From positions 62,001 to 126,000 of the forward strand of contig NZ_JAFGZD010000014.1 in NCBI RefSeq assembly GCF_017165765.1: a stretch of DNA of 64,000 nucleotides, given 5' to 3'. Shown here piece by piece: positions 42,126 through 51,544 of the stretch. The notes beneath the pieces were generated by a model. It was not told the origin of the DNA, searched no databases, and saw only the letters and a list, made by a program, of their open reading frames with translations. Positions within the stretch are counted from its first letter, which is position 1; each line of letters opens with the position of its first letter. The position numbers were made by a program, and so were the translations under genes. The DNA is from Pseudomonas capsici (GTDB taxonomy: Bacteria > Pseudomonadota > Gammaproteobacteria > Pseudomonadales > Pseudomonadaceae).

Positions 42126-42941
42126 TTACAAACCTAAGCTTCGCACACTGCCAGCGCTTTGCCATAGGGCGGGAAGAATTTTTTTGAAATCATTTGGATT
42201 GCCACTCGTCCAGTAGGAAGTTTCGCACACAGGACCGGTGGACAACAGATCGGATTGGGCCAGCAAACGCTGAAGTTGACGCGCCACAGCCGCGCCGGTA
42301 TCGATCAGGCTGATGGAATCAGGAATCATCTGACGCAGCAGCGGCTTGATAAACGGATAGTGAGTACAGCCCAGAATGATGGTGTCACAGCCTTCAAGCA
42401 GCAAGGGCTCGACATAGCTCCAGAGCAACTGACGGATAGCCGGGCTGAGCAGATCGCCGGTTTCGATCAGCTCCACCAGCCCCGGACAAGGCTGGGTAAT
42501 CACTCGTACATCGCTGGCGAAGCGGTCGAGCAAAGCGGCGAATTTGGCGCTCTGCAGGGTGCCGGTTGTGGCCAGAACCCCCACCACTCCGCTGCGAGTT
42601 GCGGCAGCGGCCGGCTTGACCGCAGGCTCCATGCCGACAATAGGCCAGTCGGGGTAACGCTGACGTATCTGCGCGACACCTGCCACAGTCGCGGTGTTGC
42701 AGGCCAGCACCAGCGCCTTGGCCCCTTGCTCGCGAAGAAAACCGGCAATCGCAAGACAGCGCTGAATAATGAATTCCGGGGTCTTTTCGCCGTAGGGAAT
42801 ATTCCCGCCATCGGCGACATACAGCAGAGATTCGTTGGGCAGCAACTGGCGGATTTCGGTGAGAACCGACAGCCCGCCGACACCGGAATCGAAGACACCC
42901 ACCGGCGCATTACGGCTGTATGAGGCTGGAGTGTCGATCAT
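42126..42941 (-). CDS. murI: Glutamate racemase
   Basis: 271 residues from ATG 42941, which overlaps the moeB-like stop (ATGA). Two catalytic Cys are in VLACNTATVAG and ILGCTHYPFI, with VGVFDSGVGGLSVLTEI at the N-terminus. Provides D-glutamate for peptidoglycan. The C-terminal GNPNDFKKIL is typical of gamma-proteobacterial MurI. Confidence 0.95.
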   Translation of the reverse strand: MIDTPASYSRNAPVGVFDSGVGGLSVLTEIRQLLPNESLLYVADGGNIPYGEKTPEFIIQRCLAIAGFLREQGAKALVLACNTATVAGVAQIRQRYPDWPIVGMEPAVKPAAAATRSGVVGVLATTGTLQSAKFAALLDRFASDVRVITQPCPGLVELIETGDLLSPAIRQLLWSYVEPLLLEGCDTIILGCTHYPFIKPLLRQMIPDSISLIDTGAAVARQLQRLLAQSDLLSTGPVCETSYWTSGNPNDFKKILPALWQSAGSVRSLGL

Positions 42942-43699
42942 TGAGCAGCACCGCATACACTGCAGGCCGGGTCGCGTTTGACTTTCAACTCCCGGAAACG
43001 GGTGCTCAAGGCGTCGATCAGCAACAGGCGCCCTACCAGCGGCTCGCCAAACCCCGCCAGCAGCTTCAAGGCCTCAAGGGCCTGCAGGCTGCCCACCAAC
43101 CCCACCAGAGGGCCGATGACGCCAGCCTCGCTGCACGTCAGTTCGGCTTCGCTGCCGTGACCGTACAGGCAGTGATAACAAGGACTCTCGGCACGGCGCG
43201 GGTCGAATACCGACAACTGCCCTTCAAGGCGGATCGCCGCGCCGCTGACCAGAGGCTTGCCGACGGCCACGCAGGCGGCATTCACAGCCTCACGGGTCGA
43301 GAAGTTGTCCGAACAATCGAGCACCAGATCCACGCCTTGCACGGCGGCACTCAGGGAATCGGCATCCAGCACGGTACGATGGGCGACCAGTGTCACCTCG
43401 GGATTGATCGCCGTCAGGCGGGCCATGGCGGAGTCCACCTTGGCCTGACCGATGCTCTGGCTGTCATGAATGACCTGACGCTGCAGGTTGGTGAGGTCAA
43501 CGCTGTCGAAATCGGCCAGATGCAGCTCACCAACCCCCGCGGCAGCGAGATACAGCGCCACCGGAGAACCCAGGCCGCCCAGACCGACGATCAGCGCACG
43601 GCTGCTCTTGAGCCGTATCTGTCCCTCGATATCGACATGTTGCAGCAGAATCTGCCGACTGTAGCGCAGCAGTTCCTGATCGGTCAGCACAGCAGACAT
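42938..43699 (-). CDS. moeB: HesA/MoeB/ThiF-family adenylyltransferase
   Basis: 253 residues. ATP-binding LIVGLGGLGSPVALYLAAAG, FDSVDLTNLQRQVIHDSQSI, and metal-binding Cys pairs (PCYHCLYGHG and PACSVCG). It adenylates the C-terminus of a ubiquitin-like sulfur carrier (MoaD or ThiS). Overlaps prmC by 16 bases. MoeB is the likelier assignment by locus (PA4663). Confidence 0.9.
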   Translation of the reverse strand: MSAVLTDQELLRYSRQILLQHVDIEGQIRLKSSRALIVGLGGLGSPVALYLAAAGVGELHLADFDSVDLTNLQRQVIHDSQSIGQAKVDSAMARLTAINPEVTLVAHRTVLDADSLSAAVQGVDLVLDCSDNFSTREAVNAACVAVGKPLVSGAAIRLEGQLSVFDPRRAESPCYHCLYGHGSEAELTCSEAGVIGPLVGLVGSLQALEALKLLAGFGEPLVGRLLLIDALSTRFRELKVKRDPACSVCGAAQ

Positions 43700-44520
43700 C
43701 CAAAGGTGATGCGCTCGTGCTCGCCCAGATCGCGTCGGGTCTGCACCCGGTCGAAACCGTTGGCGGTGAGCAGGTTGCGTACCGCGGATCCCTGATCATA
43801 GCCATGCTCAAGCAGCAACCAGCCGCCACTGCGCAGATACGCCGGCGCCTGCTGGACAATGGCTCGCAAGTCATCCAGACCATCGGCACCCGCGACCAGT
43901 GCGCTGCTCGGCTCGAACCGGACATCACCGGCGGCCAGATGCGGATCGGCAGCGGCGATATAAGGCGGATTGCTGATGATCAGGTCGAACTGCCGGTTCT
44001 GTTCCAGCGCACTGAACCAATGGCTGTTGAGCACTACGGCGTTGTCCAGTTGCAGGCGCTGGCGGTTGCGTTCGGCCAGGGCCACGGCTTCGAGCACACG
44101 ATCAACGGCCGTCACCTTCCACAGATGACGCTCGTTGGCCAGCGCCAGGGCAATCGCCCCGCTGCCGGTGCCCAGATCCAGAACCTGAGCCGGTGCGAAC
44201 GCCGGTATCAGTTCCAGCGCCGCCTCGACCAGCATCTCGGTCTCGGGACGAGGAATCAGTGTGTGCGGCGCGACTTCAAGATCGAGCTTCCAGAAACCCT
44301 GCTGGCCCAGGATATAGGCCACGGGCTCACCGGTACGCCTGCGTTGCAGGTAACCCGCGAATGTCAGCGCCGCCTCGCTGCTGACAATGCGCTCGGGCCA
44401 GGTATGCAGGAAGCTGCGCGGCTTGCCCAGGGCAGCGGCCAGCAGCAACTCGGCGTCCAGGCGCGCGGTTGGTGAGTCTGGAAGTTCAGCGCTTCTTAAC
44501 AAGCTGGCGATGATGGTCAT
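43684..44520 (-). CDS. prmC: Peptide chain release factor N5-glutamine methyltransferase
   Basis: 278 residues. SAM motif VLDLGTGSGAIALALANERH and the diagnostic NPPY in IISNPPYIAAADPHL. Methylates the GGQ glutamine of RF1 and RF2. Directly follows prfA, its substrate gene, with no gap. Confidence 0.96.
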   Translation of the reverse strand: MTIIASLLRSAELPDSPTARLDAELLLAAALGKPRSFLHTWPERIVSSEAALTFAGYLQRRRTGEPVAYILGQQGFWKLDLEVAPHTLIPRPETEMLVEAALELIPAFAPAQVLDLGTGSGAIALALANERHLWKVTAVDRVLEAVALAERNRQRLQLDNAVVLNSHWFSALEQNRQFDLIISNPPYIAAADPHLAAGDVRFEPSSALVAGADGLDDLRAIVQQAPAYLRSGGWLLLEHGYDQGSAVRNLLTANGFDRVQTRRDLGEHERITFGCLLC

Positions 44521-45603
44521 TTACTCACCCAGTGCCGCAAGTTGATCGGCCTGATATTCAGCGAGTAGCGGCTCTATCACTGCATCGACGCCACCGGCCA
44601 GAACTTCGTCCAGCGAATACAACGTCAGATTGACACGGTGATCCGTCACTCGCCCTTGAGGGAAGTTATAGGTGCGAATACGCTCCGAACGATCACCGGA
44701 CCCCACCAGCAGCTTGCGCTCGCTGGCGATGGCATTGGCAGCGGCACTGGTCTGCTGATCATTCAGTTTGGCAGACAACCAGGACATTGCCCGGGCTCTG
44801 TTCTTGTGTTGCGAACGTTCTTCCTGGCACTCGACGACAATACCCGTTGGCAAGTGGGTAATGCGGATGGCCGAATCGGTCTTGTTGACATGCTGACCAC
44901 CGGCACCAGACGCACGATAGGTGTCGACGCGCAGGTCTGCCGGATTGATTTCGATTGCCTGCTGCTCGTCAGGCTCGGGCAGCACCGCCACGGTGCAGGC
45001 CGAGGTATGGATACGACCTTGCGACTCGGTCTCTGGCACACGCTGCACGCGGTGGGCGCCGGACTCGAACTTCAGCTTGCCGTAGACGTTTTCACCTTCG
45101 ACACGGGCGATGACTTCTTTATAGCCGCCATGCTCGCCTTCGTTTTCCGAAAGGATTTCCACACGCCAGCCACGACGCTCGGCATAGCGCGAGTACATGC
45201 GGAACAGGTCGCCGGAGAAAATCGCCGCCTCGTCACCACCGGTGCCGGCACGAATCTCCAGAAACACGTTACGGCCATCGTTGGGGTCCTTGGGCAGCAA
45301 CATGCGTTGCAGTTGCGCCTCCAGATCCGCCAGTTGCTGCTTGCCTTCACGGACTTCCTCGACCGCCATTTCCCGCATGTCCGGATCGCTGTCCTTGAGC
45401 AGCGCCTGGGCACCGTCCAGATCGGCCAGAATCTTGATGCGCTGCCTGTAAGCCTCGATGACCGGCTCTACTTCGGCGTACTCACGGGAATAGGCGCGAA
45501 ATCTGGTCTGGTCGCTGATAACTTCCGCATCGCCAAGCAGCGCGGTCAATTCTTCAAAACGGTCGCTGAGCACATCCAGCTTATTGAGCAGTGAAGCTTT
45601 CAT
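44521..45603 (-). CDS. prfA: Peptide chain release factor 1
   Basis: 360 residues. GGQ catalytic loop in RASGAGGQHVNKTDSAIRIT and the codon-recognition PxT motif (PET in RVPETESQGRIHTSACTV). Terminates at UAA and UAG. Overlaps hemA by 4 bases, as in many gamma-proteobacteria. Confidence 0.97.
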   Translation of the reverse strand: MKASLLNKLDVLSDRFEELTALLGDAEVISDQTRFRAYSREYAEVEPVIEAYRQRIKILADLDGAQALLKDSDPDMREMAVEEVREGKQQLADLEAQLQRMLLPKDPNDGRNVFLEIRAGTGGDEAAIFSGDLFRMYSRYAERRGWRVEILSENEGEHGGYKEVIARVEGENVYGKLKFESGAHRVQRVPETESQGRIHTSACTVAVLPEPDEQQAIEINPADLRVDTYRASGAGGQHVNKTDSAIRITHLPTGIVVECQEERSQHKNRARAMSWLSAKLNDQQTSAAANAIASERKLLVGSGDRSERIRTYNFPQGRVTDHRVNLTLYSLDEVLAGGVDAVIEPLLAEYQADQLAALGE

Positions 45604-46877
45604 TGCGAAGGTTTATCCGTCGAGCCCTCACCGAGGGCAAAAAGTTCCTGAGCCATGGCCAGCGCATCGACGCGGCCCTCGGCAGACAGCTTTTTAAGCT
45701 GAACGCTGGGAGCGTGCAGCAGTTTGTTGGTCAGGCCACGGGCCAGTTGAATCAAGACCTCTTCGGCATTGCTGCCGTTGGCCAGCATGCGCTGCGCCTT
45801 GCTCAGCTCTTCGTCGCGCAGCCGCTCGCTTTGCTGACGATAGGCACGCAATACATCCACTGCCGCCAGCTCGCGCAAGCGGGACATGAAATCTTCGGCG
45901 CCGATATTGACCAGTTGTTCGGCTGCCAGGGCCGCACCCTGGCGGCTCTTGAGGTTTTCGGCGACCACTTCATGCAGATCGTCGACGCTATAGAGGTAAA
46001 CGTCGTCCAGTTCGCCGACTTCAGGCTCGATATCGCGGGGAACAGCGATATCCACCATGAAAATCGGCTTGTGCTTGCGCAGCTTCAAGGCGCTTTCCAC
46101 CGCGCCCTTGCCCAGAATCGGCAACTGGCTGGCGGTGGAACTGATCACGATATCGCTGTTCACCAGTTCTGCCGGAATATCCGAAAGCAGTACCGCATGG
46201 GCCCCGAACTCGGCAGCCAGGATACTGGCACGCTCCAGGGTCCGGTTGGCGACCACGATACGCTTGACGCCCAGGTCGCGCAGGTGCCGGGCAACCAGCG
46301 TGATGGTTTCGCCCGCGCCGATCAACAGCGCCTGGCTGCGCTGCAGATCGCTGAAAATCTGTTTCGCCAGGCTGACGGCGGCAAACGCCACCGATACCGG
46401 GTTTTCGCCAATGGCCGTGTCGGTGCGCACCTGCTTGGCGGCACTGAAGGTCGCCTGAAACAGACGCCCGAGCAGCGGACCAACGGTTCCGGCCTCTCGG
46501 GCCACGGCATAGGCGGATTTCATCTGCCCGAGGATCTGCGGCTCTCCGAGTACCAGAGAGTCCAGACCCGAAGCCACGCGCATCATATGACGCACGGCAG
46601 CATCGTCTTCATGGATATAGGCGCTGGCGCGCAGTTCATCGAGGCTCAGGTGGTGATAGTCCGCCAGCCACGCCAGAATGCTGTCAGCTGCGAGCTGGTC
46701 GTGCTCTATATACAGCTCGCTACGGTTACACGTCGAGAGAATCGCGGCTTCGCGACTGCTGGTAAGACGGCAAAGCTGCTGCAAGGCCTCGACCAGCTGT
46801 TCTGGCGTAAATGCCACGCGCTCGCGAACGTCTACCGAGGCAGTCTTATGGTTAATACCAAGTGCAAGGAAGGCCAT
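45600..46877 (-). CDS. hemA: Glutamyl-tRNA reductase
   Basis: 425 residues. Starts MAFLALGINHKTASVDVRER; catalytic Cys in ILSTCNRSELYIE; NADPH-binding ALLIGAGETITLVARHLRDL; dimerisation helix at the C-terminus. First committed step of tetrapyrrole synthesis. It leads the hemA-prfA-prmC-moeB-murI chain, with its promoter in the 226-bp region shared with the divergent TPR lipoprotein gene. Confidence 0.97.
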   Translation of the reverse strand: MAFLALGINHKTASVDVRERVAFTPEQLVEALQQLCRLTSSREAAILSTCNRSELYIEHDQLAADSILAWLADYHHLSLDELRASAYIHEDDAAVRHMMRVASGLDSLVLGEPQILGQMKSAYAVAREAGTVGPLLGRLFQATFSAAKQVRTDTAIGENPVSVAFAAVSLAKQIFSDLQRSQALLIGAGETITLVARHLRDLGVKRIVVANRTLERASILAAEFGAHAVLLSDIPAELVNSDIVISSTASQLPILGKGAVESALKLRKHKPIFMVDIAVPRDIEPEVGELDDVYLYSVDDLHEVVAENLKSRQGAALAAEQLVNIGAEDFMSRLRELAAVDVLRAYRQQSERLRDEELSKAQRMLANGSNAEEVLIQLARGLTNKLLHAPSVQLKKLSAEGRVDALAMAQELFALGEGSTDKPSQ

Positions 46878-47103
46878 TCAGGGTCGCTGGTGGTGACGTG
46901 AAGCCAGCAATTGTCCTACTTCGATAAGCTCAGAACAACCACTGCATATTATTGTCCCACTAGAATCGCTCGTCGCAGGCCCCTTTCGAGGTCGGCGACG
47001 CCGCCAGAATCGCTGTTGCAGTAGTTTTTCCACCGGTGGTGGGTTTTGCCGACAGCCTTGTGTCATGATGCTCCAAACCGCAGGTAAGCCGCCTTTCTCA
47101 TAT

Positions 47104-48831
47104 ATGACTAGATCCTCCGCGTTGTTCCTCGCCCTTGTCTTTCTCGGCGGTTGCCAGTCCATGGCCCCCGTCTCACAGCAACCTGTGACTGCACAGAAAG
47201 ACACACCTCCCGCGCCTGAAACAAAGCCGCTGGTCTATGGCTCGTTCACTCAGGACACCCTGGTCAGCCTGCTCAGTGCCGAACTGGCAGGCCAGCGCAA
47301 TCGTTTCGACATTGCACTCGACAATTACGTCACCCAGGCGGTCAAGACCCAGGACCCGGGCGTTTCCGAACGGGCCTATCGCATCGCCGAGTATCTGGGG
47401 GCCGATCAGGCCGCTCTGGATACCGCCATGATCTGGGCACGCAACGACCCGACCAACCTGGAAGCGCAAAGAGCCGCCGCGATTCAACTGGCACGCTCCG
47501 GGCGCTATGACGATTCCATGATGTACATGGAGAAGGTCTTGCAGGGTCAGGGCGATACGCATTTCGACTTCCTCGCGCTCTCCGCCGCGGAGACCGACAC
47601 CGATACCCGCAACGGTCTGCTCAAGAGTTTCGACCGGCTGCTGGGCAAATACCCGAACAATGGCCAGCTGATTTTCGGCAAGGCGCTGCTGCTTCAGCAG
47701 AACGGCGACTCCGAGCGTTCCCTGCGCCTGCTTGAAGACAATCCGCCCAAGGACGGCGAAATCGCGCCGATCCTGCTGCGTACCCGCCTGTTGCAAGGCA
47801 TGGGGCGTGGCAAGGAAGCGCTGCCGATCCTGGAAAAAAGCCTCAAGAAATACCCGGAAGACAAACGTCTGCGCCTGACCTACGCCCGCATGCTGGTCGA
47901 ACAGAACCGCATGGAAGACGCCAAGGTGCAGTTCTCCAGCCTTCTGCAGCAATATCCGGATGACGACGAGCTGCGTTTCTCCCTGGCACTGGTCTGCCTG
48001 GAAGCCAAGGCCTGGGACGAGGCTGCCGGCTATCTGGAAGAACTGGTGGAGCGAGGCGCGCATGTCGACTCCGCGCACCTGAATCTGGGCCGCATCCACG
48101 AAGAGCGCGACGATCCGCAAAGCGCCCTTGCCGAATACGCACAGGTCGGGCCGGGCAGTGACTTCCTGTCCGCCCAGCTTCGCCAGAGCGATATTTTGAT
48201 GAGCAACGGCAATGCTGCCGAAGCCTCCAAACGCCTCGCCGAAGCCCGCGATGCGCAACCGGACTACGCGATCCAGCTGTACCTGATCGAAGCCGAAACC
48301 CTGACCAGCAACAATCAGCCCGAGCGTGGCTGGCAAGTGCTGAATCAGGCGCTCAAGCAGTATCCGGACGATGTGAACCTGCTCTATACACGCGCCATGC
48401 TGGCTGAAAAACGCAACGATCTGGCGCAGATGGAAAAGGACCTGCGGGCAATCATCAAGCGCGAACCGGAAAACGCCATGGCCTTGAATGCCCTGGGTTA
48501 TACCCTTTCGGACCGTACGACCCGCTACGCCGAGGCCAGGGAACTGATCGAAAAGGCCCACAGCCTGACCCCGGACGATCCGGCCGTGCTCGACAGCCTG
48601 GGCTGGGTCAATTACCGCATGGGGAATCTGGACGAGGCCGAACGCCTGCTGCGCATGGCGCTTGAGCGCTTCCCCGACCACGAAGTCGCCGCTCACCTGG
48701 GCGAAGTGCTCTGGGCCAAGGGCGAGCAGCGTGAAGCCCGTAAAGTCTGGGCCAAAGCTCTGGAACAGCAACCTGACAGCCCTATTCTGCGTAGTACCTT
48801 GCTGCGCCTGACCGGATCAGAGAATCTTTGA
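47104..48831 (+). CDS. TPR-repeat lipoprotein (PA4667-type)
   Basis: 575 residues from ATG 47104, the start that places the lipoprotein signal MTRSSALFLALVFLGGC at the N-terminus; ATG 47065/47068 would extend it by 12-13 residues. The rest is a string of TPR units (for example DNYVTQAVKTQDPGVSERAY, AMALNALGYTLSDRT, PAVLDSLGWVNYRMGNLDEA). A scaffold of the outer-membrane periplasmic face; in Pseudomonas this gene always precedes lolB (4-bp gap), suggesting a link with lipoprotein sorting. Confidence 0.92.
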   Translation: MTRSSALFLALVFLGGCQSMAPVSQQPVTAQKDTPPAPETKPLVYGSFTQDTLVSLLSAELAGQRNRFDIALDNYVTQAVKTQDPGVSERAYRIAEYLGADQAALDTAMIWARNDPTNLEAQRAAAIQLARSGRYDDSMMYMEKVLQGQGDTHFDFLALSAAETDTDTRNGLLKSFDRLLGKYPNNGQLIFGKALLLQQNGDSERSLRLLEDNPPKDGEIAPILLRTRLLQGMGRGKEALPILEKSLKKYPEDKRLRLTYARMLVEQNRMEDAKVQFSSLLQQYPDDDELRFSLALVCLEAKAWDEAAGYLEELVERGAHVDSAHLNLGRIHEERDDPQSALAEYAQVGPGSDFLSAQLRQSDILMSNGNAAEASKRLAEARDAQPDYAIQLYLIEAETLTSNNQPERGWQVLNQALKQYPDDVNLLYTRAMLAEKRNDLAQMEKDLRAIIKREPENAMALNALGYTLSDRTTRYAEARELIEKAHSLTPDDPAVLDSLGWVNYRMGNLDEAERLLRMALERFPDHEVAAHLGEVLWAKGEQREARKVWAKALEQQPDSPILRSTLLRLTGSENL

Positions 48832-48835
48832 CGTT

Positions 48836-49453
48836 ATGTTTTTGCGCCATGTAATCGTATTCAGCCTTATTGCCCTGCTCGCCGGCTGTGCCGGCCTGAC
48901 CTCCCGCGAAGCCCTGCAAGGCAAGGGCGACCCCGCGCAGTGGCGCGAACACAAGCAACAACTGAGCAGCCTCGACGGCTGGCAGATCAACGGCAAGGTC
49001 GGCATTCGTGCGCCCAGGGACTCCGGCAGCGGGACCCTGTTCTGGCTGCAACGCCAGGACTATTACGACATTCGCCTTTCCGGCCCTCTGGGACGCGGTG
49101 CGGCACGCCTGACCGGTCGTCCCGGCGGCGTGACCCTTGAAGTGGCCAATCAGGGGCGCTATGAAGCGAGCAGCCCGGAAACCCTGTTGCAGGACCAGTT
49201 GGGCTGGAAACTTCCGGTTTCGCACCTCGTCTGGTGGGTGCGCGGCCTGCCCGCTCCCGACAGCAAGAGCCGCCTGACCCTGGATGACGACAGCCGTCTG
49301 GCCAACCTCGAACAGGATGGCTGGCAGGTGGAATACCTCAGTTATGCCGAGCAGAACGGTTACTGGCTGCCTGAACGCATCAAGCTGCACGGGCAGGACC
49401 TGGACGTCACGCTGGTCATCAAGGACTGGCAGCCCCGCAAGCTGGGGCAATAA
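48836..49453 (+). CDS. lolB: Outer-membrane lipoprotein receptor LolB
   Basis: 205 residues. Lipobox in HVIVFSLIALLAGCAG. LolB features: WQINGKVGIRAPRDSGSGTL, FWLQRQDYYDIRLSGPLGRG, KLPVSHLVWWVRGLP. Accepts lipoproteins from LolA and inserts them in the outer membrane. Followed after 2 bp by ispE. Confidence 0.95.
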   Translation: MFLRHVIVFSLIALLAGCAGLTSREALQGKGDPAQWREHKQQLSSLDGWQINGKVGIRAPRDSGSGTLFWLQRQDYYDIRLSGPLGRGAARLTGRPGGVTLEVANQGRYEASSPETLLQDQLGWKLPVSHLVWWVRGLPAPDSKSRLTLDDDSRLANLEQDGWQVEYLSYAEQNGYWLPERIKLHGQDLDVTLVIKDWQPRKLGQ

Positions 49454-49455
49454 GC

Positions 49456-50304
49456 ATGAGTACGCCAAGCCTTACCCTGCCCGCTCCCGCCAAGCTGAAC
49501 CTGATGCTGCACATTCTTGGCCGTCGCCCTGACGGCTATCACCAGCTGGAAACCATCTTTCAGTTTCTCGACTACGGCGACGAACTCGGTTTCGCCGTTC
49601 GCGAGGACGGTGAAATACGTCTGCAGACGGATGTTCCCGGCGTCCCCCACGACAGCAATCTGATCGTCAGGGCTGCCAGGGCACTGCAGAAACAATCCGG
49701 CTGCAAGCTGGGCATGGATATCTGGCTGGAAAAACGTCTGCCCATGGGCGGTGGCATCGGTGGCGGCAGTTCCGATGCGGCAACCACCCTGCTTGGCCTG
49801 AACCATCTCTGGAATCTTGGCTGGGACGAAGATCGCCTGGCGGCTCTGGGCCTGACCCTGGGGGCCGACGTCCCGGTTTTCGTGCGTGGACGCGCTGCAT
49901 TTGCGGAGGGTGTAGGAGAAATTCTCACCCCTATAAACCCCGAAGAACCGTGGTATCTGGTACTTGTGCCGCAAGTATCTGTAAGTACAGCAGAAATTTT
50001 TTCAGATCCACTGTTGACACGTGACACTCCTCCCATTAAAGTGCGCCCCGTTCCCAAGGGAAACAGTCAAAACGACTGTAGAGCGGTTGTAGAGAAGCGT
50101 TATCCAGATGTACGTAACGCTTTGAATTTGCTAGGTAATTTTACCGAAGCAAAATTAACCGGAACTGGAAGTTGTGTGTTTGGGGCCTTCCCAAACGAAG
50201 CTGAAGCTGATAAAGTCTCGGCCCTTCTTACAGAGACCCTTACAGGGTTCGTAGCGAAAGGAAGCAACATATCAATGTTGCATCGCAAGCTACAGATTCT
50301 GTGA
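49456..50304 (+). CDS. ispE: 4-diphosphocytidyl-2-C-methyl-D-erythritol kinase
   Basis: 282 residues. GHMP kinase motif LPMGGGIGGGSSDAATTLLG and start LPAPAKLNLMLHILGRRPDG are canonical. Fourth step of the MEP isoprenoid pathway. The first 440 bp have usual high-GC Pseudomonas codons, but from about 49900 to the stop the GC falls to roughly 40 percent with rare codons (TTA, GTA, AGA). The protein remains in frame and of normal length. Confidence 0.96.
   Translation: MSTPSLTLPAPAKLNLMLHILGRRPDGYHQLETIFQFLDYGDELGFAVREDGEIRLQTDVPGVPHDSNLIVRAARALQKQSGCKLGMDIWLEKRLPMGGGIGGGSSDAATTLLGLNHLWNLGWDEDRLAALGLTLGADVPVFVRGRAAFAEGVGEILTPINPEEPWYLVLVPQVSVSTAEIFSDPLLTRDTPPIKVRPVPKGNSQNDCRAVVEKRYPDVRNALNLLGNFTEAKLTGTGSCVFGAFPNEAEADKVSALLTETLTGFVAKGSNISMLHRKLQIL
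50014..50042 (+). promoter_or_regulatory. Possible promoter inside ispE for tRNA-Gln and prs
   Basis: TTGACA (50014-50019, perfect -35), 17-bp spacer, TAAAGT (50037-50042, four of six). It is in the AT-rich 3' part of ispE, 303 bp before the tRNA. The spacing is ideal, but the -10 is weak. Confidence 0.45.
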
Positions 50305-50344
50305 AAAAGGAATCGAGTGCACGGCACTCGGATTGATTCAATAC

Positions 50345-50419
50345 AGGGGCGTCGCCAAGCGGTAAGGCAGCAGGTTTTGATCCTGCCATGCGTTGGTTCG
50401 AATCCAGCCGCCCCTGCCA
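50345..50419 (+). tRNA. tRNA-Gln (anticodon UUG)
   Basis: Acceptor arms AGGGGCG (50345-50351) and CGCCCCT (50409-50415), discriminator G and encoded CCA. Anticodon stem GCAGG/CCTGC with loop TTTTGAT, anticodon TTG at 50377-50379. T-loop GGTTCGAATCC present. Lies 40 bp after ispE and 46 bp before prs, the usual place in Pseudomonas. Confidence 0.97.
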
Positions 50420-50465
50420 TTTTCTATACTCATCCAGGTATACCCTCAGCCTCCAGGTACTGCGC

Positions 50466-51407
50466 GTGTCCAAGATGATGGTCTTTACGGGGAACGCTAA
50501 CCCCGATCTGGCTCGGCGTGTAGTACGTCAGCTGCATATCCCACTCGGTGATGTCTCTGTCGGTAAGTTCTCCGACGGTGAAATCAGCACTGAGATCAAT
50601 GAAAACGTCCGCGGTAAAGATGTCTTCATTATTCAGCCGACTTGCGCTCCGACCAACGATAACCTGATGGAACTCGTCGTGATGGCTGATGCCTTCCGCC
50701 GCTCCTCAGCGTCCCGAATCACTGCTGTGATTCCTTACTTTGGTTATGCCCGTCAGGATCGCCGTCCGCGCTCCGCACGTGTTGCCATCAGCGCGAAAGT
50801 CGTTGCTGACATGCTGACCGTGGTGGGTATCGACCGTGTTCTCACGGTTGATCTTCATGCTGACCAGATTCAAGGTTTCTTCGATATTCCTGTAGATAAC
50901 ATCTACGGCTCCCCTGTTCTGGTGGATGACATCGAAGATCAGCGCTTTGAAAACCTGATGATCGTTTCCCCGGATATCGGCGGTGTCGTGCGTGCACGTG
51001 CCGTTGCAAAATCCCTGGGCGTCGATCTCGGGATCATCGACAAACGCCGCGAGAAAGCCAATCACTCCGAAGTGATGCATATCATCGGTGATGTCGAAGG
51101 GCGTACCTGTATTCTAGTCGACGACATGGTCGATACCGCCGGTACTCTGTGCCACGCGGCCAAGGCCCTGAAAGAGCATGGCGCTGCCAAGGTCTTTGCC
51201 TACTGCACACACCCTGTGCTGTCGGGTCGGGCGATCGAGAACATTGAAAATTCCGTGCTGGACGAACTGGTGGTGAGTAACACCATCCCGTTGTCCGCTG
51301 CTGCACAAGCCTGTAGCCGTATCCGTCAACTGGATATCGCACCGGTAGTCGCTGAGGCGGTCCGCCGTATCAGCAACGAAGAATCGATCAGCGCGATGTT
51401 CCGCTAA
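50466..51407 (+). CDS. prs: Ribose-phosphate pyrophosphokinase
   Basis: 313 residues from GTG 50466, which gives the family N-terminus (SKMMVFTGNANPDLARRVVR) and length; the frame from 50388 runs through the tRNA. PRPP loop CILVDDMVDTAGTLCHAAKA and the ATP flexible loop around YFGYARQDRRPRSARV are intact. Makes PRPP, the substrate used by hpt and upp in this window. Confidence 0.97.
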   Translation: MSKMMVFTGNANPDLARRVVRQLHIPLGDVSVGKFSDGEISTEINENVRGKDVFIIQPTCAPTNDNLMELVVMADAFRRSSASRITAVIPYFGYARQDRRPRSARVAISAKVVADMLTVVGIDRVLTVDLHADQIQGFFDIPVDNIYGSPVLVDDIEDQRFENLMIVSPDIGGVVRARAVAKSLGVDLGIIDKRREKANHSEVMHIIGDVEGRTCILVDDMVDTAGTLCHAAKALKEHGAAKVFAYCTHPVLSGRAIENIENSVLDELVVSNTIPLSAAAQACSRIRQLDIAPVVAEAVRRISNEESISAMFR

Positions 51408-51443
51408 GGGTTTTCCCTGGCGTTCATCTCGTCGACGAAAAGC

Positions 51444-51480
51444 GCCCCGCCCTGGCATCCGGTCAGGGCGGGGCTTTTTT
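51444..51480 (+). terminator. Rho-independent terminator after prs
   Basis: Arms GCCCCGCCCTG (51444-51454) and CAGGGCGGGGC (51464-51474) followed by TTTTTT. Confidence 0.95.
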
Positions 51481-51544
51481 GCCCATATCGCATTGGCGCT
51501 GGTCGCAAACGCCAAAGCGAGTGTGGTTATTTTGGAGAAACAAA

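Noticed and set aside
47173..48771. 532-residue frame opposite the TPR lipoprotein gene
   Set aside because: Antisense shadow caused by third-position GC bias in a long high-GC gene.
50388..50465. Upstream extension of prs
   Set aside because: It would start inside tRNA-Gln; GTG 50466 gives the exact family N-terminus and length.
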